A stretch of 64,000 bases of DNA from Sphingosinicellaceae bacterium (GTDB taxonomy: Bacteria > Pseudomonadota > Alphaproteobacteria > Sphingomonadales > Sphingomonadaceae): contig CP079108.1 in the NCBI GenBank assembly GCA_019285715.1, forward strand, positions 1,751,001 to 1,815,000, given 5' to 3'. Shown piece after piece: positions 40,925-49,782 of this stretch. A program made the translations under genes and the position numbers. Each line of letters opens with the position of its first letter. The first letter of the stretch is position 1. Under the pieces are notes generated by a model. It worked only from the letters and a program-made list of their open reading frames with translations. It was not told where the DNA came from and did not search any database.

Positions 40925-41344
40925 CTACCACCGCGCCGCCGCCGCGTCGTCGCTCGCCTTCGCCTCGACCCAGCCGGCGCCTGCCTCATGCTTCCAGAAC
41001 GGGGCGCGGGTCTTGAGCCAGTCCATCAGGAAGTCCGCCGCCTCGAACGCAGCCGCACGGTGCGAGGCGGCGACCGCGACCAGCACGATCGGGTCGCCGG
41101 GGGTCAGCGTGCCATAGCGGTGAATGACGGTTCCGCCGAGCAATGGCCAGCGCGCGTCCGCCTCGTCGGCGACGGCGCGTAGCTGAGCCTCCGTCATCCC
41201 GGGATAATGCTCGAGGGTCAGTGCGACGTCGCGAACCAACCCGGTGAAGGTTACGACAGCGCCGATGTCGGTGCGCCCTGCGGTCAGGGCGGCGGCCTCG
41301 AACCCGAGGTCGAACGGCTCCACCTGAACCCGGACCTCGATCAT
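40925..41344 (-). CDS. moaE: Molybdopterin synthase catalytic subunit
   Basis: 139 residues. The MoaE core is present: DIGAVVTFTGLVRD, LTLEHYPGMTEAQLRAVADEA, then HRYGTLTPGDPIVLVAVAASHRAAAFEAADFLMDWLKTRAPFWKHE in parts, which carries the catalytic Lys residues. With MoaD it converts precursor Z to molybdopterin. It overlaps moaD by 4 bases; a molybdoenzyme is not in the window. Confidence 0.96.
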   Translation of the reverse strand: MIEVRVQVEPFDLGFEAAALTAGRTDIGAVVTFTGLVRDVALTLEHYPGMTEAQLRAVADEADARWPLLGGTVIHRYGTLTPGDPIVLVAVAASHRAAAFEAADFLMDWLKTRAPFWKHEAGAGWVEAKASDDAAAARW

Positions 41345-41595
41345 CCGCCGGTCACCGGCGGGAAGATGGCTATCTCGCGGGCTCCCCCAATCGGCGTGTC
41401 GGCGCGGGCGAAGGCTTGGTCGACGCCGACCCGGACTGCGCTGCGGTCGGCGAGCGCCGCAGCATGCCCAGCCGAGCGCTCGGCCAACCAGTCAAGCAGG
41501 TCGGCGACGGTGCGCAGCGCCGCGGGCAGCGCAAGCTCCTCCTCCGACACCCCGATCCGCTCGCGGACCCAGGCGAAGTACAGCAGCTTCGTCAC
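41341..41595 (-). CDS. moaD: Molybdopterin synthase sulfur-carrier subunit
   Basis: 84 residues from GTG at 41593-41595, which overlaps the pgsA stop by 4 bases. Beta-grasp layout KLLYFAWVRERIGVSEEEL, then VADLLDWLAERS, then AVRVGVDQAF and the diagnostic C-terminal Gly-Gly in EIAIFPPVTGG. The terminal Gly is thiocarboxylated and donates sulfur to MoaE. Confidence 0.95.
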   Translation of the reverse strand: MTKLLYFAWVRERIGVSEEELALPAALRTVADLLDWLAERSAGHAAALADRSAVRVGVDQAFARADTPIGGAREIAIFPPVTGG

Positions 41596-42155
41596 GCCAT
41601 GTGCTTGAGGCCGACGCGGAGGTAGTCGTACCCGGTGATCAGCGTCAGGCCCGCCGCCAGCCACAGGCAGACCAGTCCGACCTCCATCGCCGGCAGCCAC
41701 GCCAACTGCGGGAGGCCGTGCGTGCCGGCCAGGATCAGCGCCCCCAGTGCGACCATCTGGAAGGTCGTCTTCCACTTCGCCAGCGCGCTGACCGGCAGCG
41801 ACACCTGCAGGCTCGCCAGGAACTCGCGCAGGCCAGAGACGGTGATCTCGCGGAGCAGGATGATCAGCGCGGCGATCACCGACCAGCCGTGGACGATACC
41901 GCTGTGGACCAGCATGACGATCGTCGCGGCGACCATGATCTTGTCGGCGATCGGGTCGAGGAACTGGCCGAGCTTGGACACCGTCCCCGCCGCCCGCGCC
42001 AGGTAGCCGTCGAGATAGTCGGTCGCGCCCGCGACGCTGAATACCACGAACGCCGCCAGCCACGGACCCCAGCCGGGCGTCCACATCAGGACGACGAGCA
42101 GCGGTACCGCGAAGATGCGGCTGAGCGTCAACAGGTTCGGCAGGCTGGACAACAC
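41592..42155 (-). CDS. pgsA: CDP-diacylglycerol-glycerol-3-phosphate 3-phosphatidyltransferase
   Basis: 187 residues from GTG at 42153-42155 (LSSLPNLLTLSRIFAVPLL). The CDP-alcohol phosphotransferase motif DYLDGYLARAAGTVSKLGQFLDPIADK, read in parts as DGx(2)AR...Gx(3)Dx(3)D, is intact, with several transmembrane helices. It makes phosphatidylglycerol phosphate, the first step to PG and cardiolipin. An in-frame start at 42203 would add 16 residues with no family support. pgsA-moaD-moaE forms one unit, a frequent alphaproteobacterial order. Confidence 0.93.
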   Translation of the reverse strand: MLSSLPNLLTLSRIFAVPLLVVLMWTPGWGPWLAAFVVFSVAGATDYLDGYLARAAGTVSKLGQFLDPIADKIMVAATIVMLVHSGIVHGWSVIAALIILLREITVSGLREFLASLQVSLPVSALAKWKTTFQMVALGALILAGTHGLPQLAWLPAMEVGLVCLWLAAGLTLITGYDYLRVGLKHMA

Positions 42156-42218
42156 CGGGCTCGCATAGGCTAAGGGACAGGTCGGCTCAAGGTTCGGGCG
42201 CAAGGTTCGGGAGAGATC

Positions 42219-42890
42219 ATGCTGGTCAGCGAAGCAGTGGCGTCGCGACGTTCGGTCCGCGGCTTTCTACCAACGCCAGTCGACCCGCTCGTGATCCACC
42301 GCGTCATCGAGCGCGCCGGGCGCGCGCCGTCGGGCGGCAACCTCCAGCCGTGGCATATCGATGTCGTCGCGGGCGCGCCGCTGGACGCGCTTAAGACGTT
42401 AATGATGACCAAGGTCGCCGAGAACCCCAAGGGCGAGCCGACCGAGTACGACATCTACCCGAAGGAACTTCCCGAACGGCACAACCGCTACCGCTTCGAG
42501 GTCGGCGAGGACCTGTACGGTGCGCTCGGCATCCCGCGCGAGAGCAAGCGCGAGCGGCTGATGTGGTTCGCCCGCAACTTCCAGTTCTTCGGTGCTCCCG
42601 TCGCGCTGTTCTGCTCGGTCGCCCGCACCATGGGGCCGCCGCAGTGGAGCGACCTCGGCATGTACCTGCAGACGGTGATGCTGCTGCTCCGCGAGGAGGG
42701 CCTCGACAGCTGCCCGCAGGAATGCTGGGCGATCTATCCCCAGACCATCCGCGCCTTCCTGGACATTCCGGAGGAGCGGATGCTGTTCACCGGCATGGCG
42801 ATCGGCTTCAAGGACACCGCCGACCCGGCCAACTCCATGGTGCCGCGGCGCGCCGACGTCGCCGAATACGCGACCTTCCGGGGGTTTTGA
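42219..42890 (+). CDS. Nitroreductase family FMN oxidoreductase
   Basis: 223 residues. ASRRSVRGFLPTPVDPLVIHRVIERAGRAPSGGNLQPWHIDVV in parts gives the FMN phosphate-binding Arg-Arg-Ser and the PSGGNLQPW motif. MYLQTVMLLLREEGLDSCPQECW carries the flavin-edge segment near residue 160. Electron donor and substrate cannot be told. Two bases separate it from pgi; likely co-transcribed. Confidence 0.9.
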   Translation: MLVSEAVASRRSVRGFLPTPVDPLVIHRVIERAGRAPSGGNLQPWHIDVVAGAPLDALKTLMMTKVAENPKGEPTEYDIYPKELPERHNRYRFEVGEDLYGALGIPRESKRERLMWFARNFQFFGAPVALFCSVARTMGPPQWSDLGMYLQTVMLLLREEGLDSCPQECWAIYPQTIRAFLDIPEERMLFTGMAIGFKDTADPANSMVPRRADVAEYATFRGF

Positions 42891-42892
42891 GC

Positions 42893-44416
42893 ATGACCGC
42901 TGAACTCTGGTCACGCCTCGGCGTAGCGCGTGACCGGCTGGCGAACGCATCGCTGCCGGCGCTGTTTGAGAGCGAGCCCGACCGCGTCGCGAAGATGTCG
43001 GTCGACGTCGCCGGGCTCCACCTCGACTTCTCCAAGCTCGCGCTCGATGCCGCCGTCGTCGCCGATCTCGCCGCACTGGCCGAGGCGAGCGGCCTCGCCG
43101 ACCTGCGCGCTCGCCTGTTCGCGGGCGAGGTCGTCAACCCGAGCGAGAACCGCGCCGCCACCCACCCGCACGAGCGCGGCAGCGGCTCCGGCCCGGCGCT
43201 GGCTGTTGCCGCCGAGGGCAAGGCGGCGATGCGAGCGGTCGTCGAGCGTCTGCGCGGCGACGGTACGCGGCACATCCTCCACATCGGCATCGGCGGCTCC
43301 GCGCTCGGCCCGGCGCTGCTGGTCGATGCCCTCGGCCACGGCGGTGACGGCCCCACCATCGAGATCGTCGCCAACATCGACGGCGTCGCCCTCGAGCGCG
43401 CCGCCGCCCGATGCGACCCGGCGACGACGCGGATCATCGTCGTCTCGAAGACCTTCACGACGCAGGAGACGATGACCAACGCCGCCTCCGCGCTCGACTG
43501 GCTGGCCGCCGCCGGCATCGCCGAGCCACGCTCGAAGGTCGTCGCGGTCACCGCCGCGCCCGACAAGGCCAGGGCCTGGGGCGCCGCCGACGTGCTGCCC
43601 TTCGCCGAGACTGTCGGCGGGCGCTATTCCCTGTGGTCCGCGGTCGGCCTGCCGCTCGCACTGCGCTGCGGCTGGAGCGCGTTCGAGGAGCTGCTCGCGG
43701 GGGCTGCCGCGATCGATCGTCACTTCGCCGACGCCCCGTTCGAGCGCAACGCTCCGGCGCTGGCGGGAGCCTTCGATGTCTGGGCCGCGAGCGTGCTCGG
43801 GCAGGGCGCACGCGGCGTCTTCGCCTACGACGAGCGCCTGCGCCTGCTGCCGTCGTTCCTGCAGCAGCTCGAGATGGAGTCGAACGGCAAGCGCGTCGCC
43901 CGCGACGGCCGCCCGCTCGACCGCCGCACCGCCCCCGTCACCTGGGGCGGCACCGGCACCGATGCCCAGCACGCGGTCTTCCAGCTCCTCCACCAGGGCA
44001 GTCTCAGCGGCCCGGTCGAGTTCGTCGCGGTCAAGGAGCCCGGCCACGCGCTCGGCGGCGACCACCACGCCCAGCTGCTGAGCAACTGCTTCGCGCAAGG
44101 CGCGGCCCTGATGCGCGGCCGCACCCATGAGGAAGCACTGGCCAAGTCCGGCGGCAACCCCGCGCTGGCGGCGGCGAAGACCTTCCCCGGCAATCGGCCC
44201 TCGACGACGATCCTGCTCGACCGCCTCGACGCCCGCACGCTCGGCAGCCTGCTCGCCTTCTACGAGCACCGCACCTTCACCGCCGCCTGCCTGCTCGGGA
44301 TCAACCCGTTCGACCAATGGGGCGTCGAGCTCGGCAAGGAAATGGCCAACGCGATGGGCGAGGGGGGTGAGTTCGATGCTTCGACGACGGCGCTGATGCG
44401 GCGGGCGGGCTTGTAG
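42893..44416 (+). CDS. pgi: Glucose-6-phosphate isomerase
   Basis: 507 residues. The family signatures are intact: HIGIGGSALGPALLVDAL, VSKTFTTQETMTNA, the GGRYSLWSAVGLPLAL substrate segment, LEMESNGKRVARDG and TWGGTGTDAQHAVFQLLHQG, which contain the catalytic Glu and His, and the final GINPFDQWGVELGKEMA Lys motif. It links glucose-6-phosphate and fructose-6-phosphate in the same central metabolism as eno and the PDH genes. Confidence 0.97.
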   Translation: MTAELWSRLGVARDRLANASLPALFESEPDRVAKMSVDVAGLHLDFSKLALDAAVVADLAALAEASGLADLRARLFAGEVVNPSENRAATHPHERGSGSGPALAVAAEGKAAMRAVVERLRGDGTRHILHIGIGGSALGPALLVDALGHGGDGPTIEIVANIDGVALERAAARCDPATTRIIVVSKTFTTQETMTNAASALDWLAAAGIAEPRSKVVAVTAAPDKARAWGAADVLPFAETVGGRYSLWSAVGLPLALRCGWSAFEELLAGAAAIDRHFADAPFERNAPALAGAFDVWAASVLGQGARGVFAYDERLRLLPSFLQQLEMESNGKRVARDGRPLDRRTAPVTWGGTGTDAQHAVFQLLHQGSLSGPVEFVAVKEPGHALGGDHHAQLLSNCFAQGAALMRGRTHEEALAKSGGNPALAAAKTFPGNRPSTTILLDRLDARTLGSLLAFYEHRTFTAACLLGINPFDQWGVELGKEMANAMGEGGEFDASTTALMRRAGL

Positions 44417-44479
44417 GGGGCAGTCCAGATCCGCTTTCGCCCAATGGCGGACCTTAGCCTGTCGAGATAATGATCAAAT

Positions 44480-44758
44480 ATGATCGACCTGCTGCATGAG
44501 TATTGGGCAAACGACGATGGTGACAGCGAGTTCGGCCCAGTTCGCGAACGAACCGACCAGCTACGTCCGACACTAACCCCAGGAGCGCGGCTTGTTTTTA
44601 GCCTCCAAGCGTCTTCGTGGCACCAAGCGATGCAGCTGTATAATGAGCGGCTTGGTTACGGAGAATATCAGCCCACCCAAGGAGTGCCTGACCACCTTTA
44701 TTCCGACGACGAAGCGGCGGAGCAGGCCGCTTACCTTCGGGGCCGCAGCGTCAGCTAA
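44480..44758 (+). CDS. Small orphan protein
   Basis: 92 residues; no family recognised. Acidic first third (EYWANDDGDSEFGPV), then RLVFSLQASSWHQAMQLYNERLGYGEY and a helical AAEQAAYLRGRS end. The middle (SWHQAMQLYNERLGYGEYQP) may be a short binding motif. G+C is a little lower than pgi. It stands alone between pgi and a gap, with weak start signals, so a chance ORF is possible. Confidence 0.45.
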   Translation: MIDLLHEYWANDDGDSEFGPVRERTDQLRPTLTPGARLVFSLQASSWHQAMQLYNERLGYGEYQPTQGVPDHLYSDDEAAEQAAYLRGRSVS

Positions 44759-45100
44759 CCACTCACTAACGGTCACTCGATCTGGATACTGACAGAAGCC
44801 GATCGCGAACCTTGTGTCCTACAAATGTACTGGAGTGGTACACGAGGGGATGATACATCAAGCCAAACTCCCTCGGCTCGCCTCCCTCTCCATGGGGTTG
44901 GTGAGCGCGGAGCTCTTGTTGCCGTGCCGCGGAAGAGCTTGCGAAGTGGTTCGCACCGATCAAGCTTCCCGAAGAAGGCAGGGGCAGGAAGATGGTCGCA
45001 CAACAAAACTCTCGCTGGGCGTGGACTAGTGTCAACGTTGACCCGCTACTCGGAGTCGAATTTGCCGCTCGCCGGCTCCTGCCGGTGACGCCCGCCCTGC
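44759..45100. other. Intergenic gap without a convincing gene
   Basis: 342 bases of lower G+C. Frames of 60-87 codons exist on both strands but none has recognisable content or a good start. No clear repeat or hairpin was found by eye. It may be a decayed remnant that includes the upstream orphan ORF. Confidence 0.5.
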
Positions 45101-46318
45101 TCAGTCGTCGAGCGCCGCGTACACCATCGTCCGCACCTCGCGCCGGACCGGGTAGGTCGAGCTCGGGATCAGCTGGGTCATGAACACCACAGCGAGGTCC
45201 TCGACGGGATCGCACCAGAAGAACGTGCTTGCGGCACCGCCCCAGAAATAGTCGCCGTCGCTGCCCGGCATCAGGGTCTTCGACGCCCTGGTCGAGGTCG
45301 CGAAGCCGAGGCCGAAGCCGACGCCCTCGTACTGCGCCTCGCTGAACAGAGACACCGAAAGCGCCGGCAGGTCGACGCCGCCGGGCAGGTGGTTGGCGGT
45401 CATCAGGTGGAGCGTCTTGCGGCTGATCAGGCGCTCGCCCGACGCGGTCTTGCCGCCGGCCAGCATCGCCTGAGCGAACTTCATGTAGTCGCCCGCGGTC
45501 GACACGAGCCCGCCGCCGCCCGAGACGAACCCCGGCGGCTGCAGGTACGAGGAGGTCGCCGGATCGTCCTGGAGTTCGAGCCCGCCTTCCTTGGTCGGCT
45601 GGTAGCAGGCGGCGAAGCGGTGGCCCTGGCCCTCGGCGACGTTGAAGCCGGTGTCGGTCATGCCGAGGGGGTCGAGCAGGCGCCGCTGCAGGAACGCCTC
45701 GAACGGCTCGCCCGCGACCTTGCCGACGAGATAACCGACGACGTCGGTCGCGACCGAGTAGTTCCACTTGTCGCCCGGAGAGAACTCCAGCGGCAGCCTG
45801 GCCAGGTTGGCGATCATGTCGTCGAGGGTGCCGGCCTTCTCGATCTCGCCGATCTTGGCGGCGCGGTAGGCGGCGTCGACGTTGGTGCGGAGCTGAAAGC
45901 CATAGGTCAGGCCCGCGGTGTGGCGGAGCAGGTCGACGACCAGCATCGGGCGCTTGACCGGGGTCGTCTGGAAGCCGGTGCGGTGAGTGCCGGCGGCGAA
46001 CACGCCGAGGTTCTTCCACTCGGGGATGTAGCGGTGGACAGGGTCGTCGAGCGCGATCTTGCCCTCCTCGACCAGCATCATCAGCGCCACCGAGGTCAGC
46101 GGCTTGGTCATCGAGTAGATCCGGAACAGCGTGTCCTCGGCGAGTGCCACGCCGCGCTCGACGTCGGCCATGCCCCTGACCCCGAGGTGCGCGACCTCGC
46201 CGCGACGGGCGACCATCGTCAGCACACCGGGCAGGCGCCCGGTCTGGACATATTTCTGGTCGAGGAAGTCGTCGATCGCGGCGAGACGCTGGGGGTCGAA
46301 ACCGAGTGCGTTGGGCAT
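45101..46318 (-). CDS. Serine hydrolase, class C beta-lactamase/esterase family
   Basis: 405 residues from ATG at 46316-46318. The SxxK nucleophile is Ser69-Met-Thr-Lys72 in RIYSMTKPLTS. The second motif is Tyr187-Ser in WNYSVATDVVGY, where class C beta-lactamases have YxN; the Asn is replaced by Val, which fits esterases of this fold rather than true lactamases. No signal peptide is seen, so it is probably cytosolic. A third KTG-type motif is replaced by GGAAST near residue 370. Substrate unknown. Confidence 0.87.
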   Translation of the reverse strand: MPNALGFDPQRLAAIDDFLDQKYVQTGRLPGVLTMVARRGEVAHLGVRGMADVERGVALAEDTLFRIYSMTKPLTSVALMMLVEEGKIALDDPVHRYIPEWKNLGVFAAGTHRTGFQTTPVKRPMLVVDLLRHTAGLTYGFQLRTNVDAAYRAAKIGEIEKAGTLDDMIANLARLPLEFSPGDKWNYSVATDVVGYLVGKVAGEPFEAFLQRRLLDPLGMTDTGFNVAEGQGHRFAACYQPTKEGGLELQDDPATSSYLQPPGFVSGGGGLVSTAGDYMKFAQAMLAGGKTASGERLISRKTLHLMTANHLPGGVDLPALSVSLFSEAQYEGVGFGLGFATSTRASKTLMPGSDGDYFWGGAASTFFWCDPVEDLAVVFMTQLIPSSTYPVRREVRTMVYAALDD

Positions 46319-46358
46319 GGCGGTCCTGATGCTGCGGGCGGGTGCGGCGACGGCTGGC

Positions 46359-46580
46359 CTAGAGCGTCGGCTGGTCGAACCGGCGCGGCGAGACCTCGGC
46401 GTGGAGCTTGAAGATCGCGGTCGACCCGGTGGTCTTGCACAGCCCCGGCACGACAGCGTGGACAACGCAGGCCGCACTCGCCCGCGCCAGTTTGGCAGCG
46501 GTGCCAAGCGAGGCGCGCATGTGTTCGAAATAGCTCTCGCCGACGGTGCGCGGATGATCGACGAACAGGCGGGCAAGCAT
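46359..46580 (-). CDS. DUF6356 family small protein
   Basis: 73 residues from ATG at 46578-46580. The start LARLFVDHPRTVGESYFEHMRASLGTAA and the end VVHAVVPGLCKTTGSTAIFKLHAEV in parts match DUF6356, a short alphaproteobacterial family of unknown function. One hydrophobic helix in the middle (ARASAACVVHAVVPGLC) suggests membrane association. It lies 40 bases upstream of the serine hydrolase on the same strand. Confidence 0.78.
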   Translation of the reverse strand: MLARLFVDHPRTVGESYFEHMRASLGTAAKLARASAACVVHAVVPGLCKTTGSTAIFKLHAEVSPRRFDQPTL

Positions 46581-46677
46581 TGGCAGCTCCGGTGTCGGGC
46601 GTCCGCCTGCTATCGCCGATTGGCACACCGGTGCCAAGTGATGACAGCGGCGCGCGGCTTCGCTAGGACGGCGGCGC

Positions 46678-46750
46678 GGGCGATTAGCTCAGTTGGTAGA
46701 GCGCTTCCTTTACACGGAAGATGTCGGCGGTTCGAGCCCGTCATCGCCCA
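46678..46750 (+). tRNA. tRNA-Val (anticodon TAC)
   Basis: 73 bases fold into a standard cloverleaf: acceptor GGGCGAT with ATCGCCC, D-arm TAGCTCAGTTGGTAGAGC, anticodon stem CTTCC/GGAAG with loop TTTACAC (anticodon TAC), and T-loop GGTTCGAGCCC. CCA is not encoded. It reads GUA and other Val codons. Confidence 0.95.
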
Positions 46751-47012
46751 CGTTCCCCGCGAGCCGATAGGACGAGTGCCGATACCGGAGCGCCATTATT
46801 GCGACTCCGTAAGGTCGATTAACACTCGTGAAAGTCTCCGTTGCAGCGCAGCAACACCCGGTGACGCTTGCAAAAACCCGATACGCAACGATCCGCAATT
46901 TGTCGCTCAACTGTAATATTTTCGAGCCAGATACGGGGCATCGAACGCAGCGACGGGCGGGGGCCGAGCTCCGCCCAAGCGCAAGAACAACAGTGTTTCA
47001 AGGGGCTTTACA

Positions 47013-49589
47013 GTGTGTAACCTTCGTCTTGGCTGCGCTTTAGCAGCCCTCCTCGTCGTGCCCGGAATGTCGCTGGCGCAGTCGACCGGCTCGCAGGCGC
47101 TTGACGAGATCGTCGTCACCGCAGCAAAGCGAGCAGAGACCGTCATCGTCGCTGAATCCGCGCCGAAGTCGCGCACCTCGATCGGCGCCGACTTCATCCA
47201 GAAGCAGCAGCCGGGCCAGAGCATCCTGCAGTCGCTCAACCTGACGCCGGGCTATAACTTCACCAATAACGACGCCTACGGCAACTCGGGCGGCAACGTC
47301 CGCATCCGTGGCTTTGATGGCGCGCGCATCTCGCTGACCCAGGACGGCATACCGGTCAACGACACCGGCAACTACTCGATCTACTCGGGCCAGCAGGTCG
47401 ACCCCGAGCTGATCGAGCGCGCCACCGTCAATATCGGCACCACCGACGTCGACAGCCCGACCGCGAGCGCCGCCGGCGGCACCATCAACTACGTCACCCG
47501 CAAGCCGACCAAAGACCCGGGCGCGATGGTGCAGGGCACCTACGGCGAGGAGAACTACCGCCGCGTCATCGGCATCCTCGACAGCGGCGAGTTCGGCCCG
47601 TGGCACACCAGCGCCTGGGTCTCCGGCAGCTACGCCAAGTACGACAAGTTCAAGGGCCCGGGCAGCGAAGAGAAGTACCAGGCCAACTTCCGCGTCTACC
47701 AGCCGATCGGCAGCAGCGGCGATTTCGTCAGCGTGATCGGCAACTACACCCGCAACCGCAACAACTTCATCCGCAACCTGCGGCTCAGCGAGTATTTCAC
47801 TGACCACGATATCGACCGTGTCGACACCTGCGTCCGCCCGACCCCCGGCGCGGGCGTCCAGGACGAGCGCCCGACCGGCAGCGGCGTACCCGTCGCGGGC
47901 AACAACGGTGCCAACAACCAGTCGTGCCAGGGCACCACGATCGGTGCCGACAGCGGCTACTACAACCTGTTCATCAACCCCTCGAACACCGGCAACATCC
48001 GCGCGCAGGGGCGCTTCACCCTTGCCGACGGGCTGACGCTGACGGTCGACCCGTCGTACCAGTACACACTGGCCAACGGCGGCGGGAACGAGGTCGTCGC
48101 CGAGACCGATCCGCGCCTGCAGGGCAGCGTCTTCAACGGCGCGACTGCTGCCACCCGCATCGCCCGCGGCGTCGACCTGAACGGCGACGGCGACATCAGC
48201 GACTTCGTCCGCCTGTACCGTCCGAACAACACCCAGACCAACCGCTACGGCGTCAATGCCTCGCTGATCTACGAGTTCAGCGACCAGCACCGCATCCGCT
48301 TCGCCTACGCCTTTGACTACGGCCGCCACAAGCAGACCGGCGAGTTCGGCTTCCTCGACCAGAGCGGCAACCCGGAAAGCGTCTTCGGCGGCCACGGCTC
48401 CGACCCGGTGCTGACCCTCGACGGCAATCCTCTGCAGAACCGCGACCGCTTCTCGATCGCCCAGCTCAACCAGTTCTCGGGCGAATACCGCGGCAAGTTC
48501 TTCGACGAAAAGGTGGAGGTGAACCTCGGCGTCCGCGCTCCTTTCTTCCGCCGCGAGCTTAACCAGCATTGCTACACGATCTCGGCATCGAACTCGACGC
48601 CGGGCGTTGCGCAGGCCTCGGGCTCGGGCTTCGCCTTCTGCACCGCGGCGGCCGAGGCGCAGCTGCTCAGCGCCGGCTACAAGATCGTCGACTTCGGCAC
48701 CCCCAACACCGGCACCGCCGTCGGCGCGCTGCGGCGGCCGTTCAGCGCGGTGATCAAGTACGACAAGGTGCTGCCCAATGTCGGCGTCTCGTTCAAGCCG
48801 TGGGACGGTCACCAGATCTACGTCAGCTATGCCGAAAGCCTGTCGGCGCCGCGCACCGACGACCTGTACGACATCCAGCTCTCGCTGGTGAAGCCGGAGA
48901 CTACCAAGGCCGTCGACCTCGGCTACCGCTACCAGCGCGGCGCCGTGCTGGCGAGCGGTGCGATATACTACAACCGCTTCGACAACCGCATCGTCCGCGC
49001 CTTCGACCAGGACCAGGGCATCAACCTGGTGCGCAACGTCGGCCGGGTCGACTTCTACGGCTTCGACGGCCAGGCGGGCTTCGAGCCGATCAAGCACGTC
49101 TCGCTGTATGGGACGTTCTCGTACACCCACACCGAGGTCAAGAGCGACTTCCAGTCGGGCGTCACCTCGGCGGCACTCGGCAGCCTGCCGATCATCGTGC
49201 CGACCAAGGGCAAGCAGCTCGTCGAAACCCCCAAGTACCAGTGGGGCGCCCGCGCGCAGTACGAAGGCCGGGTGTTCGAGATCGGCCTCGACTTCAAGCA
49301 CGTCGGCAAGCGCTTCGGCACCGACGTCAACGACGAGGTCGTCTCCGGCTACAACGTCGTCGACCTCGACGCCCGCCTGAAGCTCGACAAATACCTCCCA
49401 GGCGCCTTCATCCAGGTCAACGTCAGCAACCTGTTCGACGAGAAGTACCTCGGCTCGATCAGCAGCACGACCAACGTCAACCCGATCGCGGCCACGGCGA
49501 CCACCGGAGCGGTGTCGGCCGGCGGCTTCCCGACCTACGCGGTCGGCTCGCCGCAGACGGCTTCGGTGACGCTGCGGGTGGCGTTCTAG
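47013..49589 (+). CDS. TonB-dependent outer-membrane receptor
   Basis: 858 residues from GTG at 47013; AAGGGG lies 7 bases upstream. Signal peptide about 1-23 (CNLRLGCALAALLVVPGMSLA). A TonB-box-like LDEIVVTAAKR follows, then the plug (KQQPGQSILQSLNLTPGYNFTNND, NVRIRGFDGARISLTQDGIPVND) and a barrel to the C-terminal F in SVTLRVAF. Several loops have Cys pairs (VDTCVRP and NQSCQG; HCYTI and AFCTAA), which probably form disulfides. The substrate is not identifiable. A long antisense frame here is a shadow. Confidence 0.95.
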   Translation: MCNLRLGCALAALLVVPGMSLAQSTGSQALDEIVVTAAKRAETVIVAESAPKSRTSIGADFIQKQQPGQSILQSLNLTPGYNFTNNDAYGNSGGNVRIRGFDGARISLTQDGIPVNDTGNYSIYSGQQVDPELIERATVNIGTTDVDSPTASAAGGTINYVTRKPTKDPGAMVQGTYGEENYRRVIGILDSGEFGPWHTSAWVSGSYAKYDKFKGPGSEEKYQANFRVYQPIGSSGDFVSVIGNYTRNRNNFIRNLRLSEYFTDHDIDRVDTCVRPTPGAGVQDERPTGSGVPVAGNNGANNQSCQGTTIGADSGYYNLFINPSNTGNIRAQGRFTLADGLTLTVDPSYQYTLANGGGNEVVAETDPRLQGSVFNGATAATRIARGVDLNGDGDISDFVRLYRPNNTQTNRYGVNASLIYEFSDQHRIRFAYAFDYGRHKQTGEFGFLDQSGNPESVFGGHGSDPVLTLDGNPLQNRDRFSIAQLNQFSGEYRGKFFDEKVEVNLGVRAPFFRRELNQHCYTISASNSTPGVAQASGSGFAFCTAAAEAQLLSAGYKIVDFGTPNTGTAVGALRRPFSAVIKYDKVLPNVGVSFKPWDGHQIYVSYAESLSAPRTDDLYDIQLSLVKPETTKAVDLGYRYQRGAVLASGAIYYNRFDNRIVRAFDQDQGINLVRNVGRVDFYGFDGQAGFEPIKHVSLYGTFSYTHTEVKSDFQSGVTSAALGSLPIIVPTKGKQLVETPKYQWGARAQYEGRVFEIGLDFKHVGKRFGTDVNDEVVSGYNVVDLDARLKLDKYLPGAFIQVNVSNLFDEKYLGSISSTTNVNPIAATATTGAVSAGGFPTYAVGSPQTASVTLRVAF

Positions 49590-49608
49590 GGGGGACGCCG
49601 CCGCGATC

Positions 49609-49682
49609 GTCATCCCCGCGAAGGCGGGGACCCATCACCACTGACTGCTGGGGTGATGGGTCCCCGCCTTCGCGGGGATGAC
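49609..49682. repeat. REP-like inverted repeat, family A, copy 3
   Basis: A 74-base near-perfect palindrome: GTCATCCCCGCGAAGGCGGG then GACCCATCACC, and GGTGATGGGTCCCCGCCTTC then GCGGGGATGAC. Twenty bases after the TonB receptor stop, it probably stabilises or ends that mRNA. The arms are closer to perfect than in copies 1 and 2. Confidence 0.88.
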
Positions 49683-49710
49683 GGCGGTGGATGGAAAGGC
49701 GAACTCGCCC

Positions 49711-49743
49711 CGCGACCCCCGCGACCCCCGCGACCCCCGCGCC
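49711..49743. repeat. Short tandem repeat
   Basis: The unit GCGACCCCC (9 bases) occurs about three times in a row, between the REP-like repeat and the DUF1285 gene. It may affect transcription through the gap or vary in copy number. Confidence 0.6.
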
Positions 49744-49782
49744 CTATCGCCCCGCCGACCCCCCGCGCTATAGACTGGCGCA

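Noticed and set aside
42153-42203. pgsA start at 42203
   Set aside because: The extra 16 residues have no counterpart in PgsA proteins; the GTG at 42155 fits the family.
44814-45029. A 71-codon plus-strand ORF in the pgi-serine hydrolase gap
   Set aside because: No start signal or recognisable content; several competing frames of similar length in the same stretch.
46828-47043. A 71-codon plus-strand ORF in front of the TonB receptor
   Set aside because: It overlaps the receptor start and lacks a start signal; more likely leader DNA.
47040-49613. An 857-codon minus-strand frame over the TonB receptor
   Set aside because: Pure shadow of the receptor: biased Val/Asp/Arg composition and no recognisable motif.
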